Origin: Plutella xylostella
Taxonomy: Eukaryota > Arthropoda > Insecta > Lepidoptera > Plutellidae
Direction: 5' to 3'
DNA: 64,000 nucleotides
Assembly: GCF_932276165.1 (NCBI RefSeq)
Contig: NC_063993.1
Coordinates: forward strand, 4,784,001 to 4,848,000
The notes under the pieces: model-generated
Database searches by the model: none
What the model saw: the letters and a program-made list of their open reading frames with translations, nothing else
What the model was told of the DNA's origin: nothing
Made by a program: the position numbers and the translations under genes
Shown: in pieces, positions 14,301 to 27,014 of the stretch
Position numbering within the stretch: position 1 is the first letter of the stretch
How the letters are laid out: the number at the start of each line of letters is the position of its first letter

Positions 14301-15840
14301 ATAATGGACATCCCAAGGGATGCCTTCTGCAGTAGAAGCGGAGAGAGACGCACGGACGTCTTTGTATCACACGACATCATCTCTAATCCAGATTATACGT
14401 TATTCATTTCTGCTATTAGCTCCATATACTAATGAAAAGACCGAGAACAGTTTTCCGTTATTCAGTTTATCTTGTAATTATGGAACGTAAATCAATTCGC
14501 TGGAAAGCTTTATTAATAATGCGAAGAATTCATTAAGGACGACTCGGATTTGCTCCAATATTGTTTGTAGAAACTCAACACTGTCAATTAGCTACTATCC
14601 ATTACAGATATTTCCAATTAATTGGACTTTATATTCTCAAACGGTGACTCCAGTTAGTTGGAAATACAGTCTGTGCAAATACAATCGTTGTTCCTCTTCC
14701 TCAAATCAAGACATCAAGCAGGTAAGCCTACCCTCAAAGTGACACAAAACAAACACCACATCAAATTATAACTAAGATTCGCATCACAGAATCTAATAGA
14801 ATTCGGGCCCTTCGTCAAACAACGCCGTATTACATTGTGCTAATGTGAATATACATTGAATACTCTGCTAACACTATTCAAACATAACTGAGCCGGGTTA
14901 TTTCGGCTACAATAGAATAGCACCTTTAGCATACGCCGTGACAATTTGCGAAGATAACGTTGTAAAAGCGAGTGAATTCGGTACCAGCGTGTTGTAGTAT
15001 TAGCGTCGGGAATAAGTTAGTTCATTACAGCGGGAACAAAGCGGTAGGCTCGGCGGCGCGGAGGAAACGTGCGCCGACGCCGGCACAATGCCGCCGCCTT
15101 ATCGCGCCGGAACGTCGCGCCCGCCGCCCGCCCGCCCCGCGCCGCCCGCCCAGCCCGCGCGGGACGCCGCACGTGTGCACGCTGGATAAATGGGAAAACT
15201 TTCAGCGCCTACGTCATGGGAGAACAAACAATTGGTCATCTGTTGAGAGCGAATGCTCAAATGCGCGTTAATGATTATCGCTTAAGCTCCAGTGCCTAAA
15301 CTTGACCAAATTCTACTTTCCTTTCCCGTTTTTATCGCATTTTGTTTAGCTGCTTGTTGTTCGAGGGCAATAATATTTTGCTTGTATTTTCAAACCGAAA
15401 TTCCGGAATATTTTTTCGTCACTGCAAACGAGGGAGAGAAGGGTAGTCATCAAGCCGTTGGTTAATAAAACACGGACATTGCTTAATTAATAAATTGCTC
15501 ACCCATTTCTTAATTAAAATTGTGGCGAAGAGTTCTTTTGGTGTGAATTATGGTTTATGTGTTTAATGAATTCAAAATGCATTTAGTATTGCGGCGGCGG
15601 TGTACTGAAGAAAGTTGGGAGTGAAGAGAGAGAAGAGAAGAGAGAAGATGAAAAGAGAAGAGAGTCGCACATGATTCGGGTTTCGCGGCGATGTAACCGT
15701 GACTACTATTGGTTCGTTGTCGACGAAACCTGCACGATGTGCGGCGAATACTACTTACTGATCAGTCATCACTCATCAGCATCAATGGAAGCAAAAGCAT
15801 TGAAACTCCTCAGATATCTAATCCACATGAAAATTATAGA
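11358..15840. other. Intergenic, no gene seen; one GC-rich patch
   Basis: Mostly AT-rich. A strongly GC- and CpG-rich patch at 15045-15195 could be a distant promoter or 5' exon. A purine tract of GAGAA units lies at 15621-15664. Open frames at 12622-12885 and 12898-13233 show no recognisable similarity. Confidence 0.4.
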
Positions 15841-16095
15841 CGACCGAATGGCGTAGTGGTTAGTGACCTGACTACTGAGCCGAAGGTCCCGGGTTCGATT
15901 CCCGGCTGGGGCAGATATTTGTTTGTTTAAACACAGATATTTGTTCTCGGGTCTTGGATGTGCCCGTAAAATGGCAATAGGCCCGCCCCCTATTACATTG
16001 GGACTAACATAACACTCTGGCGAAAAGTGGGTGCAGCAATGCACCTCTGCCTACCCCGCAAGGGAGTACATTAGTACAAGGCGTGAGTGTGTGTT
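15841..16095 (+). mobile_element. tRNA-derived SINE, family S1, copy 1
   Basis: The head has pol III box A TGGCGTAGTGG and box B GGTTCGATTCC followed by CCGGCTGGGGCAGATATTTG. The body includes CCCCCTATTACATTGGGACT, and it ends in AAGGCGTGAGTGTGTG. It matches 25612 and 47446 along its length. Confidence 0.9.
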
Positions 16096-16168
16096 TGTTA
16101 TGAAAATTATATTATTTTTAAATCGATTTAGTATTTATAGATATACAAATACAATGAAGCGGAAGTAA

Positions 16169-16506
16169 TACACTCACGAGCAATGGAAAAGTTCCAGTGA
16201 CAAAAACAACTAGTTACTCCCTAACGGAAAATATGGCGCTGTCTACAATAATTAACAGCGCATTAAGTATATAGATTAACCCCCTTACTCATAAAAATAA
16301 TTTAATAAAATAAGTTAATTATTAACTGTTTGTCCCTCTCTGTCAAGGAACAATTTTATCTTTGACGAACAGGGACAAAACAGCTAAATAGCTAAAACGT
16401 CCTATAACTTTTCTATGAATAAGGGGGTTAATGTTGTAAAAATAAAATAGCGTATAATACGTGTCGTCATTCGGTAAATGGATCCTTTTCATTGCTAGTG
16501 AGTGTA
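16169..16506. mobile_element. MITE family M1 copy A (interrupted by another MITE)
   Basis: Terminal inverted repeats TACACTCACGAGCAATGGAA and, at the right end, the complement of TACACTCACTAGCAATGAAA. The same ends occur at 33237, 47020 and 50182. Positions 16276-16431 are a separate nested element. Confidence 0.8.
16276..16431. mobile_element. TTAA-flanked MITE (piggyBac-like) nested in M1 copy A
   Basis: Bounded by TTAA on both sides. The ends CCCCCTTACTCATA and TATGAATAAGGGGG are inverted repeats with one mismatch. TTAA duplication is the hallmark of piggyBac-type insertion. No coding capacity. Confidence 0.75.
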
Positions 16507-17535
16507 TTTCGCAACCCGTCTATGTAAAGCAATTTTACGTTGGTAAGCATTGCACAATGCGCTCAATAGTCCACAATTTGTGCCGCACTAAAGACGCACC
16601 TTTATTTTTAAAGTTGTAGTTGTGAGCACAAGGCTGCGTGCACAATGCAGCTTCTTAACCGGAACTCGAGCTGTTTTCCCGCTCGTCGCATCGGCCCCAT
16701 TCAATATGTCTCCCAGTTAAACAGCGGCTGACGGTATACTCGTAATACGATGGACCATTTTCTACAGTAGAAGATTAGTTCAGGCTTATTTTGTACGTTT
16801 CGTATTTTGCCATTTCAATTAGGTACTTATATGGGATTGGGTCATTCATCATCATCATCATAATGTCTACATTTGTCATTTAATTGTTATTATTATTACC
16901 TTAATGTTGCATAATGTGTACTTAACATTTAATATGTATTATTGTATTTACTGTTAAAACACAACTATGCTAAGTTGATATTTTTGGGAAATAGCTATAT
17001 GATTTATTTTTATAATGTTTTTAATGAAATTTAGCATCCTATCTATAATTAATTGTAAATTTCTTAATAATTTAATAAACCATGTTTTCATTTTAAAACT
17101 GTAAACAACGATGACCAGTTGGCTAGTTGTTGTGAGTCGCTGGCAAAGAGCTTACTGAAACAATTGTAAAAGCTCCCATCTCTTAACAAAAGCTTCAAAA
17201 ATATCGCTTTCAACACAACTTACTCTGACCTAAAATGAAAATCGGTATCGCCAACCAATAAATGAGAAAGTCTGTACATTTAAAAAGCCCATACAAGTAA
17301 TGTCGTCTGTTTTAATTATTGTTTTCTGAGCGAGTTCATTTCTCGAACAATAAACGGGTTTAATGGAATCACACGTACAGCTTTACATTTGCGTCTCTTT
17401 GTGAGCCTGCGCTGAATATGCAAGTGCTTTTTTTTAATTTGACAGGTGAACGAGCACGCCTTACTGCGAGGCATTGTGTCGGTAAAGTATCGGTGCGGCC
17501 GCGGCCTGATCGGCTGGAACCCGACAATGACCAGG

Positions 17536-17660
17536 GAGGCTCTATATGACGAAAAACGAAGTTTCGAAGCGAGCCACGACTCTATCTTGTTGTATTAAAC
17601 GTGCCGATTGAACGACAGCTCTCGTTCGTTCGTTTTTTGTCAGTATAGAGTAACCGTCCA
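17536..17660. repeat. Dispersed short repeat, copy 1
   Basis: Shares CTCTCGTTCGTT and the segment TATAGAGTAACC-GTCCAG with 53674-53776. Probably a small non-autonomous element. Confidence 0.5.
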
Positions 17661-17986
17661 GCCTCGCATTCGATCCCGAATATCAAAAATAAACGTTTCA
17701 TTTCTGACTGGGATAATAGTTAGCGTTTAGGCTAAAAGGTGCTGGTTCAATTCAGCGATTGAAATTCTAGCTGCGACGGAAAGCGCAGATTTGTTGCAAT
17801 GCATTTGCAAAATGAATAATGGCTTTAGCTTTCAAAACATTTGAAGATAGGTATTAAATATTTTTGTGTCATTTCATGAATCAAGGTATAGTGCAAAATA
17901 GATTAGTTTAATTTATAAACTACTGGATTATGAAGTTACAACATAATACAAGTAACAGAAATATGTCGTTTGTCCAGAAATAATTA

Positions 17987-18130
17987 ATCCCATCAAAAAC
18001 AATTCTTGTCAAAAAAACCAAGTCTCGTGTGTGGAGAAGACTTGGTATTACATTGATCTCACAACTTTTTACCGTAGAACAACTAAGTTACGAGACTTGG
18101 TATTTTGACAAGTATTGTTTTTGATGGGAT
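17987..18130. mobile_element. MITE with about 42-bp inverted repeats
   Basis: The left end ATCCCATCAAAAACAATTCT, followed by TGTCAA and CCAAGTCTCGT, is mirrored at the right end down to GGGAT at 18130 with a few mismatches. Confidence 0.8.
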
Positions 18131-18255
18131 CTCATTTCTTTTTGTATTTTGTAGACAGTTCTACTTTTTTTTCTTTTCGGTACCTTCTAGGTACGTAGGG
18201 GCGTTAACTTAGTCAGGTAGGTACCTACTAACATAAATCGCAAACTTGAGATAAG

Positions 18256-19060
18256 AATCAAGAATCTTTATTTTTGGCTACGTAATGTACGTAATGAATA
18301 AACGTAACTTTGATACTTTGTGGTTAACTTGTCTAAGAATTTCCCTAATTAAATTTTAACCTTAGTTTCCAATACACAAAGTTCATTGTACATTAAGAAA
18401 ATTTTACTATAAGTGGTAGCACTGGTAGCCTGATGTGCTTTGTCCGTAGGTAGGTAATCCATCCTTTGCGGATTTAATTTGCATGACGGGAATTTTTTGC
18501 TAGATTTGGCAGGGGAACTACCGTGCGGCTATATTTACTTGGTGGGGGCACTACCGTGCCCCCAGATAGGTATGTGATTATGAAATTATTTAAGCAGTTA
18601 TGTACCTATCTAGAAAACTGGACCAAAATTAATTTTTTACTGCCGTGCCCCCAAATATTTTAGTTTTCCCTTGATTCATACACCAAACACTACTTATATT
18701 CCAAATTTGAAGCTTCTAGGTCTGCTAGAAGTGCCTTAGAATTTTTATGATCAGTGAGTGAGTGAGTGAGTGAGTGAGTCAATGACAAAATCAAGAAACT
18801 TTGACCCGTTATAATTCTTAAAGTACTGGTTCAAATTGAATGAAATTTGAAATATACCGTGTCTTTACAATACCTGCATGGTTAGTGAAAATTCAGTCTT
18901 CTAGTTTTATCCACAACGAAGTTACAGGGGGTCGAAAGTGGCCTGAATTGCTTCGAGAAAAGGATGGTGCCGCTTTTTTGCTCGACTTGGTGGGGGCACT
19001 GCCGTGCCCCCAGATAATATTTAATACCTAACACCAAAATTAATTAAGGTGAATGATTTT
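18256..19060. repeat. Composite repeat with TGAG microsatellite
   Basis: Contains repeated GGGGGCACTGCCGTGCCCCC-type blocks at 18543-18562, 18642-18652 and 18991-19012, and a (TGAG)n tract at 18753-18779. The pattern is that of lepidopteran non-autonomous elements. The class was not determined. Confidence 0.5.
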
Positions 19061-20835
19061 TTACCATATTTTATTTATATTAACTTCTAGATCCCAGGCA
19101 CCAGGAATCAGAAAGTTGATTCCAAAGATTTTCAACCAATTTGTTAGTTTTGGGAAAAAAGCTTTCAAACGGAAGCTATGTTTTTTGATATTGACGGCGG
19201 CGGCGCTATATCACGTGTTGATTGGCGATATGTTAGACCACTACTACTCATGATATTCTAAATGAATCGGAAGAAGGCCGTTATGGTGATTAATAAGATA
19301 CGAGTAAATATGTATATCTTAAGTTTAACCATTGTACTTGTTATTCTATGGTTTAACGCAGCGATTATGCAGTCACCCAAAAAAGTGAAGTTATCTACGC
19401 CACGAAATTTCTCGTTATTGAGTGAATAAGTATATTTTTTTTATATCAAAGTGATGACTAATGATTTAAAATCTAAAATTATGGATATCAAATAAATAAA
19501 AATAGAATTATTGTGGTCTTTTATTTTCCTTAGGCGAGAGTTATTTTTCCCCCAAACAACTATTTTACCGGCGACAAACACAACTGTTTAAAGGTATGTC
19601 TAATTTACACATTAGGTATTACGCAATTAGCAGTTACAGGAAGTAAGTTAAGTTGACAGTAAGAATCGTAAGTAGGTATATTCTGCCTCCTATTAATAAA
19701 TGAGAATCGTGATTCCATAAGTAGATATATTGTTAATATTGTGCCTCCTGTTAATAAAAAAACACTACAATCACCTTCGAACCATTCGAAAGCCAATATT
19801 CTTTTCAATGATAATATACTAAAATCAAATATAAAAGTAAATTATATTTTTCATGGCATTCAACTGTCTACTTACACGTATGAAAAAACTATTTTGTCTA
19901 TAGTAAGTATTGGCTTTAGTAACGTTTACTTGAAAACCCGTTCTACTTAATCTTGTAGATACCTACATCTCTACACACTCAAGCAGCTCAGGAGAAACGA
20001 TGCCACCATTGATGACCTCGCATTGGTCACATTAAAGGTATATTCTAACTCATCACCTAGGAGTCAGGACTTTTGGTATGTTAACAACCTAAGCCCACTG
20101 AACAAGTTTCTGAAGGAATCGCTTAGTTACCTGCTCACGCACTCTACACCTCATTCCTTGACTGGACTATAAGTAGTTTTATTGAAACTAAAATTATAAA
20201 ACTATAACTACAATATAATGTTATTCAAATAAGCTAAGATACCTTTGCGATTACTTTGAATGTAGAGTCGTAAATACCATCGTTTGATATTGGCGGAATT
20301 TACTACGCTAGTCACGAGTAGTACAAGTGCCATACAAAACAAAAATTGATTGATTTAATTAAAATGGTTCATCACCAAGCATTTGTAAAGTTGGTTAGTT
20401 GGTGTTTGGCCAGCCATGGCCAACTTGTAAAGGTGTCACTTTAATCTCATTCAAATATCACAAGAATCACGTCATATTTCACAGGACAGCCGTGGGACAG
20501 CCACGCACAGCAGGGAGATTGCGATCAAATAAATAGCGGATTAACCACTGAATGTTGCATAAAATTTGGATATTCATTTAAATTTCCGTTTCCTCCTGTG
20601 AACTTTGACGGTATACAAAATGATAATTTAAATATCTTGACGCATATCAATGTGTCATGCACACTGGAAAAGGATTTCGTATAAAATGTAGGTACAATGA
20701 TTTCCTATGAATTAACTCTCGGAACAGTTACGGTATTGTGAGCGGTATTCAGGAGGGCAGTGTTGGAAAATAAAAATATTTCATATTGATATATCGTTTA
20801 TTTGACGTAGAATTTAACAATTACTTGTCATAGTA

Positions 20836-20972
20836 TAAGTGCCAATTTCTCCATTGTCGGTTATCTAACCGACAGGGATTGATTTATAAATTAAATTCGT
20901 GACAGATGTGTCAAAAGTCAATTACTACTCCCTGGTTATGCTCTAACCGACTATGGAGAAATTGGCACTTAC
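20836..20972. mobile_element. MITE with about 27-bp inverted repeats
   Basis: The left end TAAGTGCCAATTTCTCCATT followed by GTCGGTTA is mirrored at the right by TAACCGACTATGGAGAAATT and GGCACTTA, with one mismatch. Confidence 0.85.
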
Positions 20973-21824
20973 TTTACCACCATTTCACAAAGGCACCGTC
21001 ATCAAGGAGAAATGAAAAGGCGAAAAAAACTCCTCGAGCATCTTTTCGAAGGGGTCGAATTTTGCAAAATTCCGTCTTAGCGAGCTCCTAAGGCCTAAAA
21101 GTAATCTCCATGCAAAATTTCAGACTCCTAGCACTTTTAGTTTCTAAAATTATTTGGTGAGTCAGTGTATACGTGACCTTTCGCTTTTATAAATATAGAT
21201 ATCGGGGGTTTTGATATATTGGGTGTACCACAGGGATAGTCCTATTTTTTTTTAAAACACCCCCAATGGTGGTTAATGGTTAAAAAATTGCGAAAAATAT
21301 GGTAAGTACAGTATTGTTTTTGGCACCTGTTAACCGATTCCATTTCCTTACGCTACGCCATTTCGAGACACAAATATTAAAATAAGGTGCAATACTTAGT
21401 TAGGCCATATAATGCGCAGTGACAAAATATGCCCTCCTGCAACTGATACTTCAAGTGCCCGAGTGCTACACGACAAGAGAAGATTTGGCCGTAGGACCTT
21501 CGACCCACTGGCTACAGAACCTCGCCGATTAGTTCAATATGTCCACCATAGAGCTGTTCCGATCTACATCAAGAGGCCATAATGATAGCCGACCTACAAT
21601 AGGAAGTTGCGCCTTTTGATGAAGATTAAAACAACGCATAGGCTAAGGCAACGTTTTGCAATGCATAGGCCCAAATAATAAATAGAGTTTCGAAATGGCG
21701 TAGGGAACCCCAGTAAGGGAGGCTGTATCACTTCCATGTCCATATCTTAAAACTACCGAACCGATTTTGATGAAACATATACTGCTACCTTGCCAGTCGC
21801 TAGCCTGAAGCTCACGCAGGTCGG

Positions 21825-21995
21825 CTAGCACCACGTCACGCCATCCATAACTGGGCCGCCCGACTGGGCATCTACCCGACTAACGACTGGCAGGACACAG
21901 CCCAGGACCGAGGACAATGGCGAGTTCTTGTATCGGAGGCCAAGACTCATTTTGGGTCGCTGCGCCAGCGGAGTAAGTAAGTAAGTATACCTTAG
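21825..21995 (+). mobile_element. LINE 3' end (RTE/jockey-like), C-terminus only
   Basis: The plus strand reads DWQDTAQDRGQWRVLVSEAK and then THFGSLRQRSK-stop near 21972. The W..TAQDR..WR pattern is typical of the last residues of RTE-type LINE polyproteins. GTAA repeats follow. Confidence 0.7.
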
Positions 21996-23159
21996 TTGAT
22001 GTAAATGTAAGCCAATAAAAAAGAATGTTTGCAATCGTATCAATTCGTATATTGTTAGTCTGAGCAATAATTGCAAATAAACACACAAAAGAGTACGAAT
22101 TCATTAAATTTTGAAAGCAATCCGGTATTGAAGTAGGGTGCCATAGTCTTTCTACATATTTAGTTTCAGAGCACCATCATCAAAAATAAAGCTTAGGTAT
22201 GTTTGCACTTTGACACAGAAATGGTGTCAAAATTAAATACTTTTTTACTTTTTAGTGATTTCGATTTTATTTATTTTTAAAGATCCTCTACACTACATGA
22301 AACAACAATGTAAAACATTTTTATTAGAATAGAATTCATTTATTACGAGAAACAAGGTATATCATTAAATAGGTACTTCAAGGATCATGATTCACATTTC
22401 ATCATAGTCTCTCTCTCTAATCAGTACCAGTATTGGATATGAAGATTTGCTTAAACGTCCTCCTTTATGTCCACACTACAATACGATCTACGCGTGCAAG
22501 ACCGTGGCCCAGTGTGCGATACATCAATTAGGGGTCAATTAGAATAGTCTGGAAGCACAATAACTCGTTCGACATTCAGTAACAAATGACGAGCAGATTG
22601 TGGGAACGTGTAGGCTTAATAATAGGTCCTTATCAATGCAGACTGGACAGATGAATGACGACCATTACCGCCCGCCCGCACTATTCGGTGGACCAATGGA
22701 GTCTGAGCTATAGTCCGTAGTTAGGTACTAAGCAAATATTCAGCATTGGACTGTCGTGTTTTAAAAATCTTTAGCGGAAAATAGGTCGTGCCATCGGCAT
22801 TAGTAAACTATATGTTTCATCGTATTCATTACGTATTTTCTGCTTATAAAATGTCTAAAGTTATAAATAAGGAAGTTTCGATTTATTACAGCAAGTTTAA
22901 TAGTAAAAGTCGCTACTGAACTTTAATGAGCTTTCCTTCAACTCTTCCTGAAAACATCTAGTTATTTTTACATCCGATTAAACGCACTTCAAACGAAATG
23001 ACTTTAAATCGACTTAGAAAAATATATCATGAGCTACTTATTAATTCGAAAGGAAAGGTGGAGTTCAAAAGAGCCCCAGGGTAGTCCACCAATTTTCGCA
23101 TATAGCCTTCCTTGCTGTAAGTTAATAAAAGTGCGATTTCCGGAATCAGCCGTGAAAGA

Positions 23160-23259
23160 GTGTATGACATTCGCATTCAGCCGGCGGGCGAGGTGTGACG
23201 CTGAGCAGCTGCATGAATAGTGCGACGTGCGCGACAGGCGGCGGCGACGGGCGACAGTC

Positions 23260-23294
<35 letters not shown>

Positions 23295-23480
23295 AGGCTG
23301 AATGCAGGCCGAAGCCGACGACGTCCAATTTCGCACACCAAATTGTTCATAACGGAAGTTCATATCCGGGCGCCGGGCGCTGCGCGCTTCGGGCGAGATT
23401 AGGCGGTAATTACCATTTCCTGTGACACAGGAGGCCGAGCCGGCGACGCCGACGCTCCCGAGCAAACCGGCGCCGGAAAC
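23160..23480. other. GC-rich patch with GGC triplet repeat
   Basis: An uninterrupted run of GGC units at 23262-23293 sits within about 300 bp of GC-rich sequence. The 280-residue minus-strand open frame across it is low-complexity and shows no recognisable protein. It may be a regulatory or promoter-like patch. Confidence 0.4.
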
Positions 23481-24485
23481 CTTCCCGAGCGGAAGGAAAA
23501 AATCTACTACAACAATTCCCATTCCGCTGAACATCAATCTATAAAATTGAAAGCCTCTTCGATTGTAAAACAGAAAACACACAAATATGCGAACGGGATA
23601 GCGAAGCAGACGCAAATCGAGTGCCTTTAAAATTGAATGTATAGCATTACTAAGGAAAAACTGATTAGGCAAGAGTGGAGCGAGTCGGCGTGCGGCGACG
23701 AAAGCACCACTCGCTGCCGATATGATTGAATAAGCGAACATGGAGTTCCTTAATGAAACATATTGAACGTGTATCGAATCACTTAGGCGGGCGCCCGAGC
23801 CTCTCAACTCGGGGAGCGACGAACTGTAGGTGAGCCTATAAACAACATTACAACAGAGTCTCGTTTTAAGAGACACAATAAATTGAATTAACTCCGCTAA
23901 ATTTGAACTTCAAAGGAGAGTAAAAATCCAACTTCATTATAAATACGGAACATCATTTCACCAGCACCACGGCTGGGTGAAAATATTTACGCAAAGACGC
24001 CGCCGAATGCCCAGGAAAGGGGGGAGACTCTAATTAATTCATATAATTATGACATTATGGCAGCGTTTAGTGTACATAACTGTTCATCTAGCCTGTTGCT
24101 TTCACCGCTTTGGTTTTATCAATTTTAAACTTCGAGCGTAGTTGATTATATTTTTCTGTCGACGAGTGTGTTTTTAGCATGAGGACGTTTTGACGGTGGC
24201 TGAGGTTGGGCGAGCCGACGCGGCCAACAAAGCCATTGACTGGAGTGTCAGCGACGCGGCGTGCTTCCGATACCAAAGCTCTTTGACCGCTTCCACTGAA
24301 TTCATGCAAAAACACAATCCCAAACTGAATGCCAGCAAAAGCCCGTCAACACTGCCCTTTAAAATCTATTCTGGTTCGCGTTTGAAGCGCTTTTATACAA
24401 AGCATGGCCTTACCGCCCCTCAACACTCAATTTTCGTATCACTTTTTTATCTAAACATACAAAAAAAATATTAGGTATTTATGAG

Positions 24486-24740
24486 CTGTGGTGGTGTAAC
24501 GGATAAGATCTGGACTTTCATTCGTGAGGTCGTGGATTCGAATCCAGCCATGTACTAATTAATTCTTTAGAAATAAGGATTTTAAGTGCATTTATATCAC
24601 GTGCTCTTAAAGTGGAGGAAAACCTCTTGCTTAAACCTCCGCATCTAGATTTAGCACGTCTAGATATGTGAACCCACTAACCCGCAGGGGACCAGCGTGG
24701 TGGGAAATGTTCCAAGCTTAGGGAGGCAAAGGGACTAGAG
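24486..24740 (+). mobile_element. tRNA-derived SINE, family S2, copy 1
   Basis: The head TGGTGGTGTAACGGATAAG, then ATTCGTGAGGTCGTGG and the box B-like GATTCGAATCC. The tail contains GGACCAGCGTGGTGGGAAAT, a LINE-type 3' end. Copy 2 lies at 34308. Confidence 0.8.
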
Positions 24741-25431
24741 AAAGCCAGGTGGCAGTACAAACAACCCCACAGAGAATATAACAAAATACTTATACATTTT
24801 TCAAGCACAAAATAAATAGTATAGATAGATATAGAAGAAAATATAGCAAGTTGTAATGATGGTGTCCACATGAAAAGGTTCTTTTCAGTAACAAATGCGA
24901 ACCACTTTCCGATTCATATGGCAAAATGTGATTATTGTACATGCCGGAACAATGTTCTCACCCGTAGAGGTAGGTACTTCAATTCTGCAAGTCATGGAGA
25001 TACAGTACCGCATTCAGGATCAGTCGTTGGTCCTGACATAGGAAACTGAAAATATTCGTAAGATGACGGCTTTTTTTTTCAGCTTAAATTTTATTAAACA
25101 TGTTTTTTTAAACTCCCAGGGCCAATCAAAATATATATATTTATTTATACCTTACAATCATTAAAAAAAGTTTTTCTTTGCAACGGCCCCTCAGACTGCA
25201 AACTGGGCTGAAAAGCGTGCACTATAAATTTATAGCAGTATTAGCACATATACGATAAAAATATTTCGTTAACCTGAACAGTTCCTTAAACAATCTGTGC
25301 GGCAAAGTCGTATCTTCGTTGTATCACAGTGTTAGCTTGGAATATAAATAAATCATCAAAAACAGGGGTAAGATATTCATACATAATTATATATATACTT
25401 TAGGGAAAGTATTCAAATTATATATATATAT

Positions 25432-25560
25432 TTTTTATTTAACTCTTTATTGTGCAAATATTACAAATAAAAGTACAAAGGGTGGACTAAATGCTAAAAG
25501 CATTTTCTGCCAGTCAACCCGCAGGAGGTACAGGAAAAATAGCTAATAAGGTGTACAAAA
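25432..25560 (-). mobile_element. LINE 3' UTR fragment (jockey-like)
   Basis: The plus strand carries CTCTTTATTGTGCAAATATT, GTACAAAGGGTGGACTAAAT and CAGTCAACCCGCAGG in the order seen in lepidopteran jockey-type 3' ends. No coding part is retained. Confidence 0.5.
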
Positions 25561-25611
25561 AAAGAATTTAAAAAAAGAAAATAATAGTATACCTATGTCA
25601 TTTAATATTAG

Positions 25612-25874
25612 ACGTTCGAGTGGCGTAGTGGTTAGTGACCCTGACTACTGAGCCGAAGGTCCCGGGTTCGATTCCCGGCTGGGGCAGATATTTGTATAAA
25701 CACAGATATTTGATCTCGGGTCTGTCGGGGATGTGCCCGTAAAATGGCAATAGGCTCGCCCCCTATTACATTGGGACTAAACATAACACTTGCGAAAAGT
25801 GGGTGCAGCAATGCACCTCTGCATACCCCGCAAGGGAGTACAGTAGTACAAGGCGTGAGTGTGTGTGTGTGTAT
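25612..25874 (+). mobile_element. tRNA-derived SINE, family S1, copy 2
   Basis: Same box A, box B, GGGGCAGATATTTG joint and CCCCCTATTACATTGGGACT body as the copy at 15841. Ends in a (GT)n run. Confidence 0.9.
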
Positions 25875-25973
25875 TTAATATTAGGTATACCTTTTTTTTT
25901 TTTTTTTATAAAAACAGGCATATATACATTACATTTTTGTTTGACAGCGCCATTAAACCGGAATGGTTTGTCT

Positions 25974-26050
25974 CCTAATTAACCTATATAAATATATATA
26001 TACAAACCTCTTGGCACCTAATTAACCTATATAAATATATATATACAAAC
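25974..26050. repeat. Two-copy 34-bp direct repeat
   Basis: CCTAATTAACCTATATAAAT followed by ATATATATACAAAC occurs at 25974-26007 and again at 26017-26050. Confidence 0.85.
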
Positions 26051-26111
26051 ATACCGATACATACAATATATTATACATAATATATGTATATACATATATC
26101 TAATATATCTA

Positions 26112-26145
26112 ATCCTAACTAATATTATAAATGCGAAAGTAACTG

Positions 26146-26176
<31 letters not shown>

Positions 26177-26335
26177 TACTCTTTCACGCCAAAACTACTG
26201 AACGGATTTGAATGAAATTTGGTATACAGACGGTCTAGACTCTGGGAAAGAACATAGGCTACTTTTTATCCCGGAATTCCCACGGGGAAACTTTTTAAGG
26301 CGAAGCGAAAGCTCGCGGGAACAGCTAGTATATAC
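26112..26335 (+). mobile_element. Helitron-like (Lep1-type) element, copy 1
   Basis: Begins CTAATATTATAAATGCGAAA, contains a (CTGT)n run at 26141-26175 and AACGGATTTGAATGAAATTT, and ends GGGAACAGCTAGTA. This architecture is widespread in Lepidoptera and is usually assigned to non-autonomous Helitrons. Confidence 0.75.
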
Positions 26336-27014
26336 ATAATAATGAAATATACTTATAATTATAAATGTTTAAAAAAAATATGCAGCTAGACGTAATTAGG
26401 AGATCAAGGGATATTTTCATACCAGTTAGCTATAGGTTACTTTTATCCCAGGATTACCTAGGGAAAACTTTTAAAAATTTGTTTCTTTAGATGTAGTTTT
26501 ATTTAGCCGAAATCTTTCACAACCATTTCAGATGACTGTATTTTTGACGGATTCTATATAGTATTCTCAAAAGAAACCACCCATAGTGCTTTGGTTATGG
26601 TATAATTATATATGTATATACTTAACTAAATAATAGGAATACTTGTAATTGAACCATACTTCTATGCTACGAGATGTTTGTAGTGACGATGAAAGTTGAG
26701 TATTATTATCAAGCTTGTGCATATCTTTTCAGGAATTTCAATATATACAAATTCATGTTAGGATTCAGTATTCAGTCACTTTCCATACTGTTACAATCTC
26801 CATATAGATCTCTTCAAAGAGAGTTCCTTGGAAAACTGAAAATTCAATGGCTTCAAGAAGTCCAAACACCTCATACAACTTATGTTCTAAAGTATGATAT
26901 CCTCCCTGTTCTTTACAACAAAAGGAGCCTCCCCGAATGTCGTATCACCTGTACCTTATACATTATATTTGTACGTCTGGACAGTCGGATACTCCTGACT
27001 ACTAATCTAACTGG

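Noticed and set aside
15849..15914. tRNA-like sequences at the SINE heads (also 25620, 46226, 47454, 24486 and 34308)
   Set aside because: Boxes A and B are present, but a full cloverleaf is not convincing and each continues into a SINE body, so they are not called as tRNA genes.
23034..23876. 280-residue minus-strand open frame
   Set aside because: Created by a GC-rich triplet repeat (poly-Ala run). No recognisable domain, no matching splice context, and codon content like random GC-rich DNA.
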